NCBI GenBank assembly: GCA_014529385.2
Contig: CM043956.1
Span: forward strand, 59,653,120 to 59,717,119
Origin: Adiantum capillus-veneris
Taxonomy: Eukaryota; Streptophyta; Polypodiopsida; Polypodiales; Pteridaceae
DNA length: 64,000 nt
Direction: 5' to 3'
The notes beneath the pieces were generated by a model. The model saw nothing but the letters and a program-made list of their open reading frames with translations. It was not told where the DNA came from and did no database searches. This document shows positions 22,351-33,540 of this stretch, in pieces. The translations under genes were made by a program, and so were the position numbers. The stretch's first letter is position 1, and each line of letters begins with the position of its first letter.

Positions 22351-22773
22351 TAGCTCAAAAATCATAGCACCAATGCTTTGGTAGACACAGGAGCTAGAGT
22401 GAATGCAGTCAGTTATTCCACATACAAGAAAGTAACAAGTCAAGCACTGACCACAGGAATAACGACAATCAAAGGATGCAACAAGAACCCAACCCCAACA
22501 TTGGGAGTAGTCAACTTGAACGTGGTAGTACATGGATGCTCATGTCCGCATCAGTTTGTATGCTTGCCAGATGAACACATGAATGAGACGATGATTCTTG
22601 GCATTCCTTGGATCCGTACATACAAAGCAGTACTCGATTGGGATACAAATCAGCTAAAGCTATCACTTAAGGGAGGAAAACTCATTGTTCCTATTGGACC
22701 TAGCAAAGAGGAATGGAAAAGATGCAATGAGAGTATCACTCCACGAATTAAATCTTTTTCATCCCCTCGATAA
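22351..22773 (+). pseudogene. Gypsy A second retropepsin-like domain (PR2), after integrase
   Basis: NALVDTGARVNAVSYSTYKK has the aspartic-protease active site (Asp at 22384). TIKGCNKNPTPTLGVVNL forms the middle strands, and TMILGIPWIRTYKAVLDW gives the second hallmark (ILG at 22594), about 70 residues after the Asp as in PR1. Fold and spacing are those of retropepsin, but it sits after integrase, where gypsy elements have none. Element B has the same domain in the same place. No shift breaks this 131-residue stretch, although a TAG (22351) precedes it. Confidence 0.8.
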
Positions 22774-22791
22774 ACAAATGCTAAAAGTAGC

Positions 22792-23394
22792 ATGCAAGGA
22801 GTTAAGCAAATTTGGGTACCAAAGGCACAACTTGTAGATAAACCAAATCAGATCTGGATGCCTAAGATTTCACCAAATAAACCGAAGACGGTTCCAAGGA
22901 TTCAAGCACAGAACCGAGCATCTATGAACAAGGAACCCACCATGAAAAAGGTTTGGAAGAAAAAGGAGCACTTATTTTCTCCACACAATGTAAAACCAAT
23001 CAAACAGCGGCCAGTTAAGTCTAAACAGACTCTCAAGAACCATGCACCAAGCAGATCGAGCTACCCGTGGCGAGAAAAAGCTCGACAACTGTCTAAAATG
23101 CTCCCCACATCTCAAGCAATCAGCGTGCTTAAACACCTTGATGGTACTATCAAACAAAGAGCACAAAGGCTATACGATTTTCTCTTTGGAAGACATCAAC
23201 AGCAAACCTCGACAACGGAAACCCTTGAGTTAATTACTCAAGACCCAGCTCTTGCACAGTATATTGAGTTGAATTGCATTGATCTTCATATCATGGTAGA
23301 GCCAATCATAGCTATGCATAGACACAATTGTTCGACCCATGCATGCAATTGTCCCGGAGAACGCCATCTAGGAGGGGTGGAAGGATACTACTAA
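22792..23394 (+). pseudogene. Gypsy A C-terminal tail with IWxPK repeats
   Basis: A 200-residue basic frame separated from PR2 by a TAA at 22771. It holds KQIWVPKAQ and NQIWMPKIS, each followed by polar sequence, then a Lys/Arg-rich stretch (KKVWKKKEH, KPIKQRPVKSKQ), and ends in a His/Cys cluster, HRHNCSTHACNC, before the stop. Element B has the same IWxPK pattern (EIWIPKKM, RIWILKPK). I do not know its function. Nucleic-acid binding is plausible from the charge. Confidence 0.55.
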
Positions 23395-23395
23395 A
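23378..23395 (+). other. Probable polypurine tract of gypsy A
   Basis: AGGAGGGGTGGAAGGATA directly around the end of the last frame. The same purine run, AGGAGGGGGGGAGG, occurs at the corresponding place in element B (minus strand at 31110-31125). Confidence 0.6.
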
Positions 23396-24065
23396 TATTA
23401 AGTAATTAAGGGCAATGTTTGAAGAGGGAGGAAAAAGTTTCATGTTAACGTGTGATTTTTGCAAAATTACCTAGTAATGCCCTTATAATTCATCAACTAG
23501 GAAAAAGTCACTGATAATATCTTCCCGATGAGTATAAATAGTGTATATACTATAAGATTTTCATAAAAAATAGTCCTTTTTAGGATATTTTTCATCATTT
23601 TTGCTAATAAGAAGGCCTAAAAATGGAGAAATCCAACAAAAAACAATAAAGCTGTGTTTTTCAAGGGATTTCCCTAATTATTGGATTTTCACTTTACTTT
23701 TTTTAGAGCATTTTTTTATTTTCTTTAATTTTTTCCAATAAAAAGGTCAAAAATTAATAATAATTAGCTCAGATGGAAAAATGGAAGACACGATGGTGAT
23801 TAGAAAGACAAGGCGGACAAGCATACAAATTTTCAACAAAATCAGAAGATGGAAGCGGGAAGCCTAAATTAGGCGGCCAGGCCTACTTCTGCAAAATTTT
23901 TGCAGAATGAACTACAGGAATCCAATTTGGGAAATTTTTGAGCCTAACATAGATTTCATGGCCTAATAGTACTAACGGGGGAATGTGGGGAAATTTGGTT
24001 CGGGAAGTTCGGGTATAGATAGCCAGAGTAGGCTAAAACCACCTCATTTCCACTTGGAGCTTTGC
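23396..24065 (+). mobile_element. Probable start of gypsy A 3' LTR (cut by element C)
   Basis: 670 bp, very A/T-rich, no ORF. It follows the purine tract, includes a TATA-like promoter (GTATAAATAGTG at about 23531) and shares order and short blocks with the DNA after element B's last frame (AAGGGCA, ATGCCCTTATA, TGGAGAAATCC). It ends where element C's LTR begins and does not contain the U5 end seen at 1-227, so it looks like the U3 half of an LTR interrupted by C. I could not fix the exact LTR start. Confidence 0.5.
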
Positions 24066-24996
24066 TGTTGGGACAGATACGCTGCGATGGACGTCAGCAC
24101 AGCGAGAACTCACCTAACAAGATTTGTCAAACAACTAAGGACGAAGCTCAACCTGCAGGCGCGTGAAAGCAAGCATAGGGTGTCAACCTACACTCGACCG
24201 ACTCCTAACTAATTCCTACATAGGTCTCTACCCAATAGTCACAGCCTTCAAGAGTGCATAAGAGGAAACTTCCTACAACGCTTTCTAGAGCCGAACACCC
24301 ATCAAACAATCTCGAAACACCATAGAACTTGAACGAGACCCTACTAACACCAATAGGTCACTCTCACTAAGGTCTATGAACCAAAACCCCAACCCAAAAT
24401 ACTCGATGCAAAATCACGTAGGATGTCTGGCCGAAATTTGCAAGTCTTCGTTTCCCAAATCTAAAGTGCGTAATGTGTAGCTCTACTCAATGTGAACGCG
24501 TGGATATGCTGCAATGCAAAATCGGACAACGTATGCTCACCAAATCACCAGATGAAGCTCGTAGATGGAGCTCCCAAAACCGAACCATACACGCACAATG
24601 TAGGTATCGGCGCGTAGCTCTCATCGGGGGCAGCACGCTGCACTTCTCCGTACTAAATTCCGATCACCTGCACACGTGGGGTCAAGATGAAGCTCTCACT
24701 CTCTCTCGTACACAGTATGCTCACTCACAGACTTCAAACTTTTTTAAAATGACAAAAGGGGTTTTTTTTCATTAAGGTCAAAAAGAGGTATAAATACCTT
24801 ACAATTCTCAAACCCTAAAGTTCCAAATTAACCATCTACTCAATCTAAATGTCAAAACTGGGATACAATCTGGAAACTTCTATAAGCCCCAATATTTACT
24901 AGGTGAAATGTCGGGTTTTCTCAATGAATGAATAATTACAAAATTAGATAATCTACCGAGCCGTCATTTTCCGTAGGGTGTGTCCAACTTCTAACA
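24066..24996 (-). mobile_element. Element C 3' LTR
   Basis: 931 bp, on the minus strand TGTTAGAAGTTGGACAC to GTCCCAACA. Its length is close to D's 922-bp LTR, and its U5 half is recognisably related to D's and A's (blocks around TTTGTCAAAC, GACGAAGCT, CTACACTC). A TATA-like GGTATTTATACC lies at 24784-24795. It contains a half copy of the leader palindrome (CGTAGGATGTCT at 24417). Confidence 0.8.
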
Positions 24997-25014
24997 CTCC
25001 TCCCCTCCTTGCTC
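24997..25014 (-). other. Element C polypurine tract
   Basis: Minus strand GAGCAAGGAGGGGAGGAG, directly before the LTR start TGTTAG. D has GGCGAGGAGGGGGGGAA in the same place. Confidence 0.85.
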
Positions 25015-25048
25015 ATGTCGTCCCTGACATGGCTGTTGAGCTGTTCCT

Positions 25049-28000
25049 TCATCTTATGGTTTCTTGCATCTTGAGCAGTGACTCGTATCTTGCATGTAAA
25101 TCCAGTAGTTTTGGGCCGAATATGTCAGTGCTGATGGTGAAGAAGCTGGTGTAGAAAGATTCTTCAAAGGTCTGGAGGTGATAGGATGGCAAAAACATGA
25201 TCCTTTGATACAATGCATGTATCACCTCCTTGGAAGGCTGACCAGACAGATCGTATGCACATTTGAAGTATCTTGAAAGAAGAAGATACTGTCTGTCGCC
25301 TGGCACAGTTTGAATGTCTCGAAGACTTCCAAAAGGGTTTTGCAGATCTTCCTCATCATTATGCAAGAAAGGTCAGGCGAGCCAGTGAACAATTTGATGG
25401 CGCCCGTTAGGATTTTCACCATGTATTGAACACTTATTCTCTCGCCTGCCTTCAAGCCTGGCAGCTTTGGATAGTTTGGCCAAGTGGGTTGGCTTCTTTG
25501 TAGTAGTTCCTGGGCCTTCCACGTCCGCATCGTTGGTAGAGGGCAGAAACTTAGATTATCTCTGATGATTTTGGGTGCCTCTACCAAATGGATTAGGTAC
25601 TGTGGATACTTCGTCAGCCATGCCTTTCTCCACCTGGGCTGGGAGTCGACTATCAACTTTATCCCTTCAGGCTTGGAGATATCTGCTGTGTAGAGTGGCA
25701 CTGTTGGCTCTTCTCTGATTCTCTTGTTGATGGGCGGCTTCATACTTTATCAAAGGATATGGGAGAGAGGGCTGTAGCCATTCACGCCGGAGGTTGCTGG
25801 CGTCTATCTTCTGAATGGTCATGGATTTAAAACCCTCTGCTCCCACTCCAAAGCTTCTTTGGCCGTTTCCCTGATTTTTGCTTCTATGGCCTTGTGCGGC
25901 TTCTCTTCCTCTTCTTGTGTCAGATCTTGTGGCTCTTGAGACGGTCCTACAAGGATTTCCTCTTGCATGGGTGTGTCCACAGGATCTGCCACATTCTCTA
26001 GGTCTATGCCTTCCATGGCTGCTATCCCTATGCTTGCCTGCTCTTCTATCTGCTTTTGGAGTGTCTGTTTCTCTACTTCAGCTTGTTCTCCCATGTTCAC
26101 GAGGAGGTCATTCAAATCGGCGTTTATCTTCTCCGCCTCCCTGAGATTTCTCTTTATATTTTCTAGCTCGTCTTGCATTGCCTTCTACTCTTCTTCCATG
26201 TGTGTTTGCATAACCACCAACCCTTCTGCCATCATCAATCTTTGCTTCTTCTCTAAGGTCAACTCTTTCTGGAGCTCTTTCATTTGTTCTTCATAGATTT
26301 GGCTCTCTGAAGTGGTGTGAGTCGAGCTAGTAGCTCTGACTCTGGCAGGAGATTCCCTTAGCCGCTGGATGGTTTGATCTTTAACTTTAAGCTGGTCCTT
26401 GAGCTCAAGGACTTTATCCTGGCTAGCCTCCTGCTCTATTTTTTCCTTCTCCTTGGCATTCCGCATTGCTTCAACTTCCTCGGACTCCTTAGCAAGTTGT
26501 AGGGTTAGGTTATCACCTTCCCTCTCTGCATCTGTCAATGTCTTGCTGAGTTTTCATATTCCTCTTCGGCTCCTTGCATTCTTTGAGCTGCTTCCTGATT
26601 TTCTCTTTCCATTTCCTGGCATCTTTGCAGTGCCTTTGCCAGACTGGCTTGCAACTCTGCTTCTCTCTCTATCTGCCTTTGGCTTTGTTTTTGTAAAGTG
26701 TCGACTTCAAGCTTTATCTGCACTTCGGTGGCTTTGAGAGTTGCCATTTCACTTTTTGAGGCCATTGATTGTGCTCTTAGCCCAGTTAGCTTTGTCATCA
26801 CCACATCCCAATCACTGGTGGGTGGTTGCAGGTCCACTGTATCAATGTCCATTTCTTTAAGCTCCACTAACCACAGGCTCTGCATTTTCTCTTTGGGCCC
26901 CGTGCTTGCCAAGTCAAATGCGACTGTGGAAGCCTCTTCTTTTGTATATCCAGCAGCTAGTAGGTCTAGAAATGTGTTATACCTTGCTTCATTTGGCTCT
27001 GGCTGCTCACTTTTAGGCTTAGCCTCTTCTTTTGGTTCTTGTTCTTGGCTTTGTTCTTGCTTTGACTCTTCTTGATCTTCAGGTTTGTCTTGATCCTCTT
27101 TCTCTTGAGTCTGTGGAGGGCTACGAGGAGGTGGTGAGGGTGGTGGGTTGGACTCAAGGCTGGATGGTGGAGTTATCGGATTTTTCTTGAAATCCCGTTC
27201 CGCCTTTGTCTTCCTTTCTCTTTCTTGGCCTTCCTGCTCTTCTAGCAGTTGCCGTCGAACTTGCTCCACTTCTTCTTATGTAAATGGTACATGTGGGATA
27301 TTTTCCGTTGTGGCATCCAGAATCTCAAAATTATTAATATCGTTGTCGAATCTATCTCTGTGCACTCTTCGAGATGATCCCGACATTGCTTCTAGAGACG
27401 GCTTCCATAGCTCATTCAAATCTCCTTTGAGGTCTCTTTCGGCCCTGAAACTTTCCATCAGCCGCTCTAGCCGTGCCGCTTTCTGTGATTTCGTCTCTTT
27501 TACTGGCACTTGGACACATTCCTTCTTTTCCTTCTTCAGCTCTGGCTGCTTTTCTTGCACGGTTTGTAACCGGCGTTTCAACCTAGTGGCAACCCTTGGT
27601 GCTTTGGACTGTTTCTCTTCCTTATCTTCCTTGAGCCTCAGCCAACCGTTCTATGATTGAGGGTCGGGCCATCTTCCCTTGGCGTGCAATGCTCCATAAA
27701 TCACCTTCGTGATTAGCTCACCCAGCACGATGTATGTGGGGTTCTTGTTGCCCATCTTCACCATATTATCATGTATATAAGCTGCATAATTGATTACCTT
27801 CGGCTTGCTTTTCTACATTGCCCAGGTGAATGTTGTGGCAATTGCTGCAGGCGGCATTTTGTACTTTTGTGGCCGCTTTGTACACATATGAAAGTACTGA
27901 TTGTACAGCTGACTCATGATTGCCACTTTGGGTTTGGCAATGTCTTCAAAAGTGTAGTTGCCTTTCTTTTCAGTGTACACCTTTACTTCGTCTCTTCTTT

Positions 28001-28460
28001 TGGTTACACTATCCCCTTTGTTGGAGAGGTCTAGTGCAGCTGCCACTACTCTCTCAGTAATTAGAATCTCCGTGCCAGGCTTGCCCTGTAGATCCGTAAC
28101 TTGGTCCACTCCATCTTCCTTGATTGTCGTCACAAATTCCCATACTCTTTTTATGTCGATTCCTGCCGACACAGCTTCAAAATAATTGTGGAGATCAATT
28201 TTCTCCAGATACTCTAACATCTTGCTTCTGACGAACTCATTGAGCTCCCGCGGTAGCATTGGTAGCTTTATCACATTTCCTTCGGTGTCTTTGAGCACGC
28301 CTTGGTAGATCTTTAGATCATTTGACTCTAGCAGATATTCTTGGATCCACGTGCTGGTTGAATTTAGAGTTTCTTCTGGTATGACGAAGGGCTCTACTTT
28401 TTTCAAATAATCCTTTATGGTCATCCTTTTCTTCTTTGCTGGTGACTTTGCGGCTGCCAT
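25049..28460 (-). pseudogene. Element C single long ORF: coiled-coil protein of unknown function
   Basis: From ATG 28460 one minus frame runs to about 26540, with stops at about 27800, 27655 and 27283. Shifts near 26540, 25815 and 25300 then carry the reading to 25049. The first 300 residues are globular (ITERVVAAALDL, YFHMCTKRPQKYKMPPAA). The layout resembles the putative plant transposon protein domain seen as an extra ORF in Athila/Tat elements, but this is inference. A Pro/Glu/Lys/Gln-rich low-complexity stretch follows, then about 350 residues of coiled coil, then a globular C-terminus (SQPRWRKAWLTKYPQYLI, GSPDLSCIMMRKICKTLLE) shared with D. No polymerase domain is present, so C is non-autonomous. 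Confidence 0.7.
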
Positions 28461-29530
28461 AGATCCTGTTGCACTCAGTAGTCCGAAGTTAGTGTTTTTT
28501 CCATATCAGCTGAGAAACTGAGTTTTAACTATCCAAATGACTTGAAAATTGAAAATAAAACTTTAAAGGAACTTGGGAAATTGTGTATGTGCTCACAGTG
28601 CAATTCTGGAAAAATTTTAACCTTCAGACATCCTACGCGTAGTATGTATTTTTCATCAGATCTTGGTGATACTTGACATGTTGGTGGTCCTTGGCATGTA
28701 CAACATGGCTATGTGATTGGATTTGGATTTGGACATCAAAAAGTGGATTTTTGGGCAGATTCAGGTTTTAGGCTCACAAATTGGGTAAAAGTCCACTACA
28801 GGTAGCAAATAATATCCAAATGGATTGAAAATTGATATATAGGCTCCTTGCACCATGGTATTGGCTCCCATGATGTCATTCTTTGCACAGAAGTTTAAAA
28901 ACATGCTGGAGACATCCTACGCGTAGGATGTCTATTTAATCAAAATGGCTTGGGATTTGTTATGTGGATAGTCCTTGGCATGTGGAACATGGCCATGCTC
29001 TTGGATTTTGATTTGGACAAGCATTGATGTTGGTAAGACCCTGTGTAGTGTTTTTGGGCTCAAAAAGTGTATCTTGAAGGTGTTGGGGGTCAAAAATGAT
29101 TAGAATGGCTTCAAACTTGGTATATGAGCTCTTGAAGATGATGTGATTAGATCTGGCATGGACAAACACCCTTTGTAGGCCAAAAATGTCAAATAGACAT
29201 CCTACGCGTAGGATGTCTACTTCATCAATTTTTGCAAGTGACCACATAGATTGGTTAGCTATGTGCTCATTGGCTATGTGTTCATGAATGTGTTGTGCAA
29301 GTTTCATGTGATTTGGACAAGTTTTGGTAGGTCTATGGCCCATTTTCGCCTCTATGCCCTAACTTTGCGTTTTTTCATACATATGAGGTTAATGTTGGTC
29401 CAAATGTGATGAAACTTGGTGGCTAGCATGTCAAGGCTATTCAGAAAATGTGTGTAATGAGGAATGTTGGGTTCTATGCCCAGAAATGGCCTTGAGACAT
29501 CCTACGCGTAGGATGTCTCCGGATGATTTT
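28461..29530 (-). repeat. Element C leader: tandem units with a 24-base palindrome
   Basis: The 24-base palindrome with arms AGACATCCTACG and CGTAGGATGTCT is perfect at 28910-28933, 29195-29218 and 29495-29518, and has two changes at 28626-28649. Spacings are 284, 285 and 300 bp. The DNA between copies is loosely repeated (GATTTGGACAAG, CTTGGCATGTGGAACATGG). It sits upstream of C's ATG, so it is the transcribed leader. Confidence 0.85.
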
Positions 29531-30680
29531 TTCATGGAAACTGTCATCACTGGTGCCTGCCCTTAGTCCCCCTGAGTCCCTTTTAAGCCTAGTTCAACAA
29601 ACAAGTCAAATGGATAGAAAGTAACTCCCTATGTGGATTTCAGAGCCTCCGAGTCGTTTTCTGACTTTTGGAATGCTTTTCGGCGATGAAATTTCTTGAT
29701 GTTGGTCTCCATAGCTTCCCGATCCCTTGGGGATCCTTGTGTATGGTTTTTGTCGATTTTGGCTTCACTGGAGCTCCATTTGGCAATTTGTCGCTCTAGA
29801 AGCACCCGTGGTTGCGGTTACATGTTTTCAATGACTTGTGGTGGTCTACCACCATAGGACTTGGTTGTTGATGGTCTAGGAAAGCCGCTCGTGAAGTTTG
29901 GTGGCAAACGGACATGCGGTTTGGCGGCGAGAGCTATTTGACGCTTTGTGTGTCTGATGCCATTTTTGAAGTTTAGTGCCGCTTCGGGTCACCTTTTGGT
30001 CATGTGGGCTATATAGACTTGTCGAGCATGTCCAGATGCTCCTACCCATGAATTTTGGTAGCATTTGGGCGCCTCTCCGCCGATTTCCCATTTGGTGGCC
30101 TCTTGCGGGATTCTAGGAATTAGGGTTTTTCTCGATAGTTTTCTATTGCCTTTGGGAATCCAAGGCTGGTCTCCTATGCTAGGGTAAGCTGCCGATGAAG
30201 TCTCATTGCTTTTGGGTTAGCCGTTAGGTGGCCACTTCTAGTTGTAGGTCTCTACTGCCCGCTTTCTGTGTGAACCCTACGCTAGTTTTCGCGAAAAAAT
30301 GACAAACATGCGCGAAAAGCTCAAGGTGGTGAGCCTACCTCTCATGTCTGAAGCCCGTCGGGTAGTCGTGTGCGTCGTAGAAGCTGTTGGAAGTTCCCCT
30401 CGCTCTAGGTGGCAGAAGCTCTCGTTGAAAGGTCAATAATGAAAATGAGCAAGTGAAAATTTCTTATAATGGAGGTCCCCGAACCACTTTTCATGAAATT
30501 TGACATGAGCTCTCAACTTCTTGTCAGATGCGGTTTAGGCTCAAAAATTTCTTGATTTGGACTTCATTTGCCCCGTTTACCAGAAATTTGGCATTTCGAT
30601 CAAAATCTGGCCTAAACACGCTTTCCGCTCCAGTCTCATAATTGCACCTCCACTGTACCATAGGTTTTCCTATATTCACT
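29531..30680. other. Non-coding stretch between C leader and B 3' end
   Basis: About 1.15 kb without a convincing frame or repeat. It should hold the rest of C's leader and its 5' LTR, but I find no match to C's LTR ends (TGTTAG, CCCAACA) or to a tRNA primer site. The 5' end of C has therefore been lost or has diverged beyond recognition. Confidence 0.4.
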
Positions 30681-31125
30681 GATCATCTCCATATTTTTTG
30701 TTTTTTTATTACGATAGTTTTTCACCTGCTTTTTGTATTTTTGAAGTTTTTCTGCCGAAAATTAGCAAAATTAAAAGGAAAATAGAAAATCAAACCCAAA
30801 AAAACCCCAAAAATTGTAATAAATCAAAAACATCAACGCAAAACATTATATACACTCACATGCAATTTTTATGGCCGGATTTCTCCGTTTTACCATTATT
30901 TTGCCCCGAAAAATGGTTATTTCTACTTATATACACACACCTAGGGGCTTGATTTGGCGTTTGGCCCCATATACCTATAGATTCATGTTGTATAAGGGCA
31001 TATGTACTTGGGTTAGTCCTAAAAATTTCGCAATCAAACAACAACCCTTAAAAATAGTCAAAAAACATGCCCTTTTTTACTCTTTCTGCTATTGGGTTCG
31101 CATTTGAGAATGCCTCCCCCCCTCC
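30681..31125 (-). mobile_element. Probable start of gypsy B 3' LTR
   Basis: A/T-rich, read on the minus strand after the purine run AGGAGGGGGGGAGG. It includes a TATA-like GTGTATATAAGTAG and a TGGTAAAACGGAGAAATCC block matching the region after gypsy A's last frame. The inner LTR limit is uncertain, and the far end is not identified. Confidence 0.5.
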
Positions 31126-32065
31126 TAGCAGGAGTCCTCCCAGACGGCAAGGTATCGCCTCAGAGTATGTGCCGTTCATGGGTTGAAAAAATTGTGCTAA
31201 TGCTTGTCCGTGTAATGTGGCCCTATTTTATGCATACTCGGTCAATGCATGGAAAAATTAATGATGTGCAAGAGAAGGGTATAAGCAAGATGCTTATTGG
31301 CATTCGCCGTCGAGGTTTCTTGTTTTCTTTGCAAGTAAAAGCTGTAACTCTATTGCTCTCTGTTTAATTGTCTTTCTTGCAAAAGTCGCTTGCTTTGCCA
31401 CTACTGTTGATATGGTCATACTGGTCGCTTTGGAGAGAATTGGCTTGGCCGGAATGGCCATAGACCGTATCTCTTTTGCTTTCCATTGGTAGCTTGATTT
31501 TTCCAGTTTTTGTAGGTTTCATGCTACTTCCTTGGTTGCCACTGTTTTGTTGCTTATTGGCATCCACATAAGTCGGTTGTTGGTTTCATATGCAACTGTC
31601 TGCCTTCCGATGTTGCTTGTACTAAAGGGAGTTCCTTTTGCTTCGGTTTTAGTATCCAAATACGAGTTGCATTTGAGTTTTTGCGGAGCATTTTCTTTGG
31701 GATCCATATCTCTTTTATGTTCTTGGTGTTTGGTTGAATTATCTGCTTCGGTTGAATTGTTTCGTTGTCTTGTTTTTTGTCTACCATGTCATTTCTATCA
31801 TTCCGCATCCATACTTGTTTCTCTTGTTTTGGTAACCCCGATCTGTTCACTGCAGTAGGTAACTTCTTATTCATGTAGTGAGCATGGTTGGTAGTTCCCT
31901 GTTTGCTTTTTAGTGGTACCCTTTCTTTTGGCTTTTTATTGAGGGATTGCATTGCTGGCAATGGATTCTTACGGGGTTGTTGAGCAAAGGTTACCACCTG
32001 TTGTTCTTGTGCATGCTGAATTTTGACTGCATTCGCATTCCAATCTATCTGCACATTATACTCTT
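31126..32065 (-). pseudogene. Gypsy B C-terminal tail with IWxPK repeats
   Basis: Minus-strand frame continuing from PR2, polar and basic, with VWMRN, KEIWIPKKM and TRIWILKPK, the counterpart of the repeats in gypsy A. The extreme C-terminus is recognisable only by the HERH-like cluster and purine run near 31130-31180. Frames are broken after 31554. Confidence 0.5.
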
Positions 32066-32330
32066 TTTGCCAAGGTTGTCCCAACAACATGGGGTGTTAT
32101 GTGCTTTCATCCTTGACCACATAAAATTTGTGTGGGTAAATATATTGATGTACTTGTACATTAAATATAGTCCAGCCCAATGTTTTCAACGAGTGTGATG
32201 TACTACTTTCCAGCACTTGTGGAGTAGGATGAAGTTGACCTGTGGACTTAAGTTGTTTGTATAATCCGTAAGAGATTAAATTTGCTTGAGCTCCAGAATC
32301 AAGCAATGCCGTCGATTCAACTTGATTGCT
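32066..32330 (-). pseudogene. Gypsy B second retropepsin-like domain (PR2)
   Basis: Minus strand. TALLDSGAQANLISYGLYKQL has the active-site Asp at 32298-32300, and MLLGQPWQKEYNVQIDW has the second hallmark at about 32087, some 71 residues later. One stop (TAA near 32097) separates the two halves in the same region. It follows the integrase C-terminus directly (GCRLKKYHLLL), as in gypsy A. The two copies are clearly diverged yet both keep D-[ST]-G-A and the LG hallmark. Confidence 0.8.
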
Positions 32331-33540
32331 ACCTACTTTGACTGCAGGTATTGGCTCCACTGTGTCTTCATCAAACCTCGTTAGTCGAATGGCATTGATT
32401 CGCAATGGTGCTCCGCATTTTTGTTGTTGTCGCAGAAGTCTTCTTTTTGCAATGCGTTCTTGTGCTTCTGCTTCAGCTTCTTCTCGTACCCTCTGCTTCT
32501 CCTTCATTCGTTGTTTTCCTTGATGGATTTGTTGAAGCATATCCTGTTTTAGTAGTAAATGATATTTCTTCAATCGACACCCACTAATCCAATTTGGCAT
32601 TTCTTCACCTGCTAATGTAGCAAGCTTGACAGCTCTGCTTTGTGATAGATCACTAATCAAAAAGGGTCCCATCCCTCGTTTTTTAAGTTTCTTGGCATGT
32701 TGCTTCAAAGTATAAACAAGTACATAATCACCAGTTTTGAACTCTTTCGTGCGCACATGCTTGTCAAAAAACTCTTTTTGTCTTCTCTTTTTAGCATAGA
32801 TCGAAGCTACAGCTCTCAAGCGGAGTTCATCTAGATTTTCAAGATCATCTATTCTTGAAGAGAGCTCATGCCCTGTCCATTCTAAGCGTTTCGCTACTCG
32901 TAGAGTTGGAATTAAAAACTCTATGGGTAATATGGCATTTAGACCAAACACCATGTTGTACGGTGTCGTTCCTATCGATGTTTTGTAAGCTACCCTGTAT
33001 GCCCATAGTGTTGAGTGTAGCTGCTGATCCCAGTCTATTCTTGTCTCAGATACAATTTTAGTGAGAACCGTGCATAGTGTTTTATTTGTGGCCTCAGCTT
33101 GTCCATTTTCCTGTGGATGGTATGGAGCAGATTTCCTATGTATGACCATGAATTCCTCTAGCAGACATTCAATGACTTCATTAAGAAAATGTGTTCCCCA
33201 ATTACTGACAATTTCTATTGGTAAACCGTATCGTACAAAAACATTCTCATACAAAAATTGTGCAGTGGTCCGTGCATCTGCTTTTTATGTTGCCTTGGCT
33301 TCCGCCCATTTGGTGAGATAGTCCGTAGCCACAATGATATATTGGGTATGGGTGCGATATGTAGGGGGTGAAATAGGTCCCACAAAATCAATGCCCCATT
33401 TTGCAAATGCCCTTGCTCCCATCATTGGCCATAGCGGCATCTCTTCTCTCTTTATCGGCACCTTGGTGTGCTGACATGCGTCACAACTCTTTACAAACTC
33501 TTGAGCATCCATATGCAATGTAGGCCACCATATTCCTGCA
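32331..33540 (-). pseudogene. Gypsy B integrase core and C-terminus
   Basis: The minus-strand frame at 33518-33285 has KSCDACQHTK, WGIDFVGPISPP (first catalytic Asp) and DYLTKWAEAKAT. After a stop the frame 33254-32097 gives RYGLPIEIVSNWGTHF and HPQENGQAEATNK (Glu), then GTTPYNMVFGLNAILPIEFL. The second catalytic position is Asn (SNWGTHF) where gypsy A has Asp, so the enzyme is dead in strand transfer besides being broken. The tail (YVLVYTLKQHAKKLKKRGMGPFLI) is the usual gypsy integrase C-terminus. Confidence 0.85.

Noticed and set aside
29531-30680. 5' LTR of element C
   Set aside because: Expected here, but no TGTTAG start, CCCAACA end or tRNA-complementary site could be found, so I did not annotate it.
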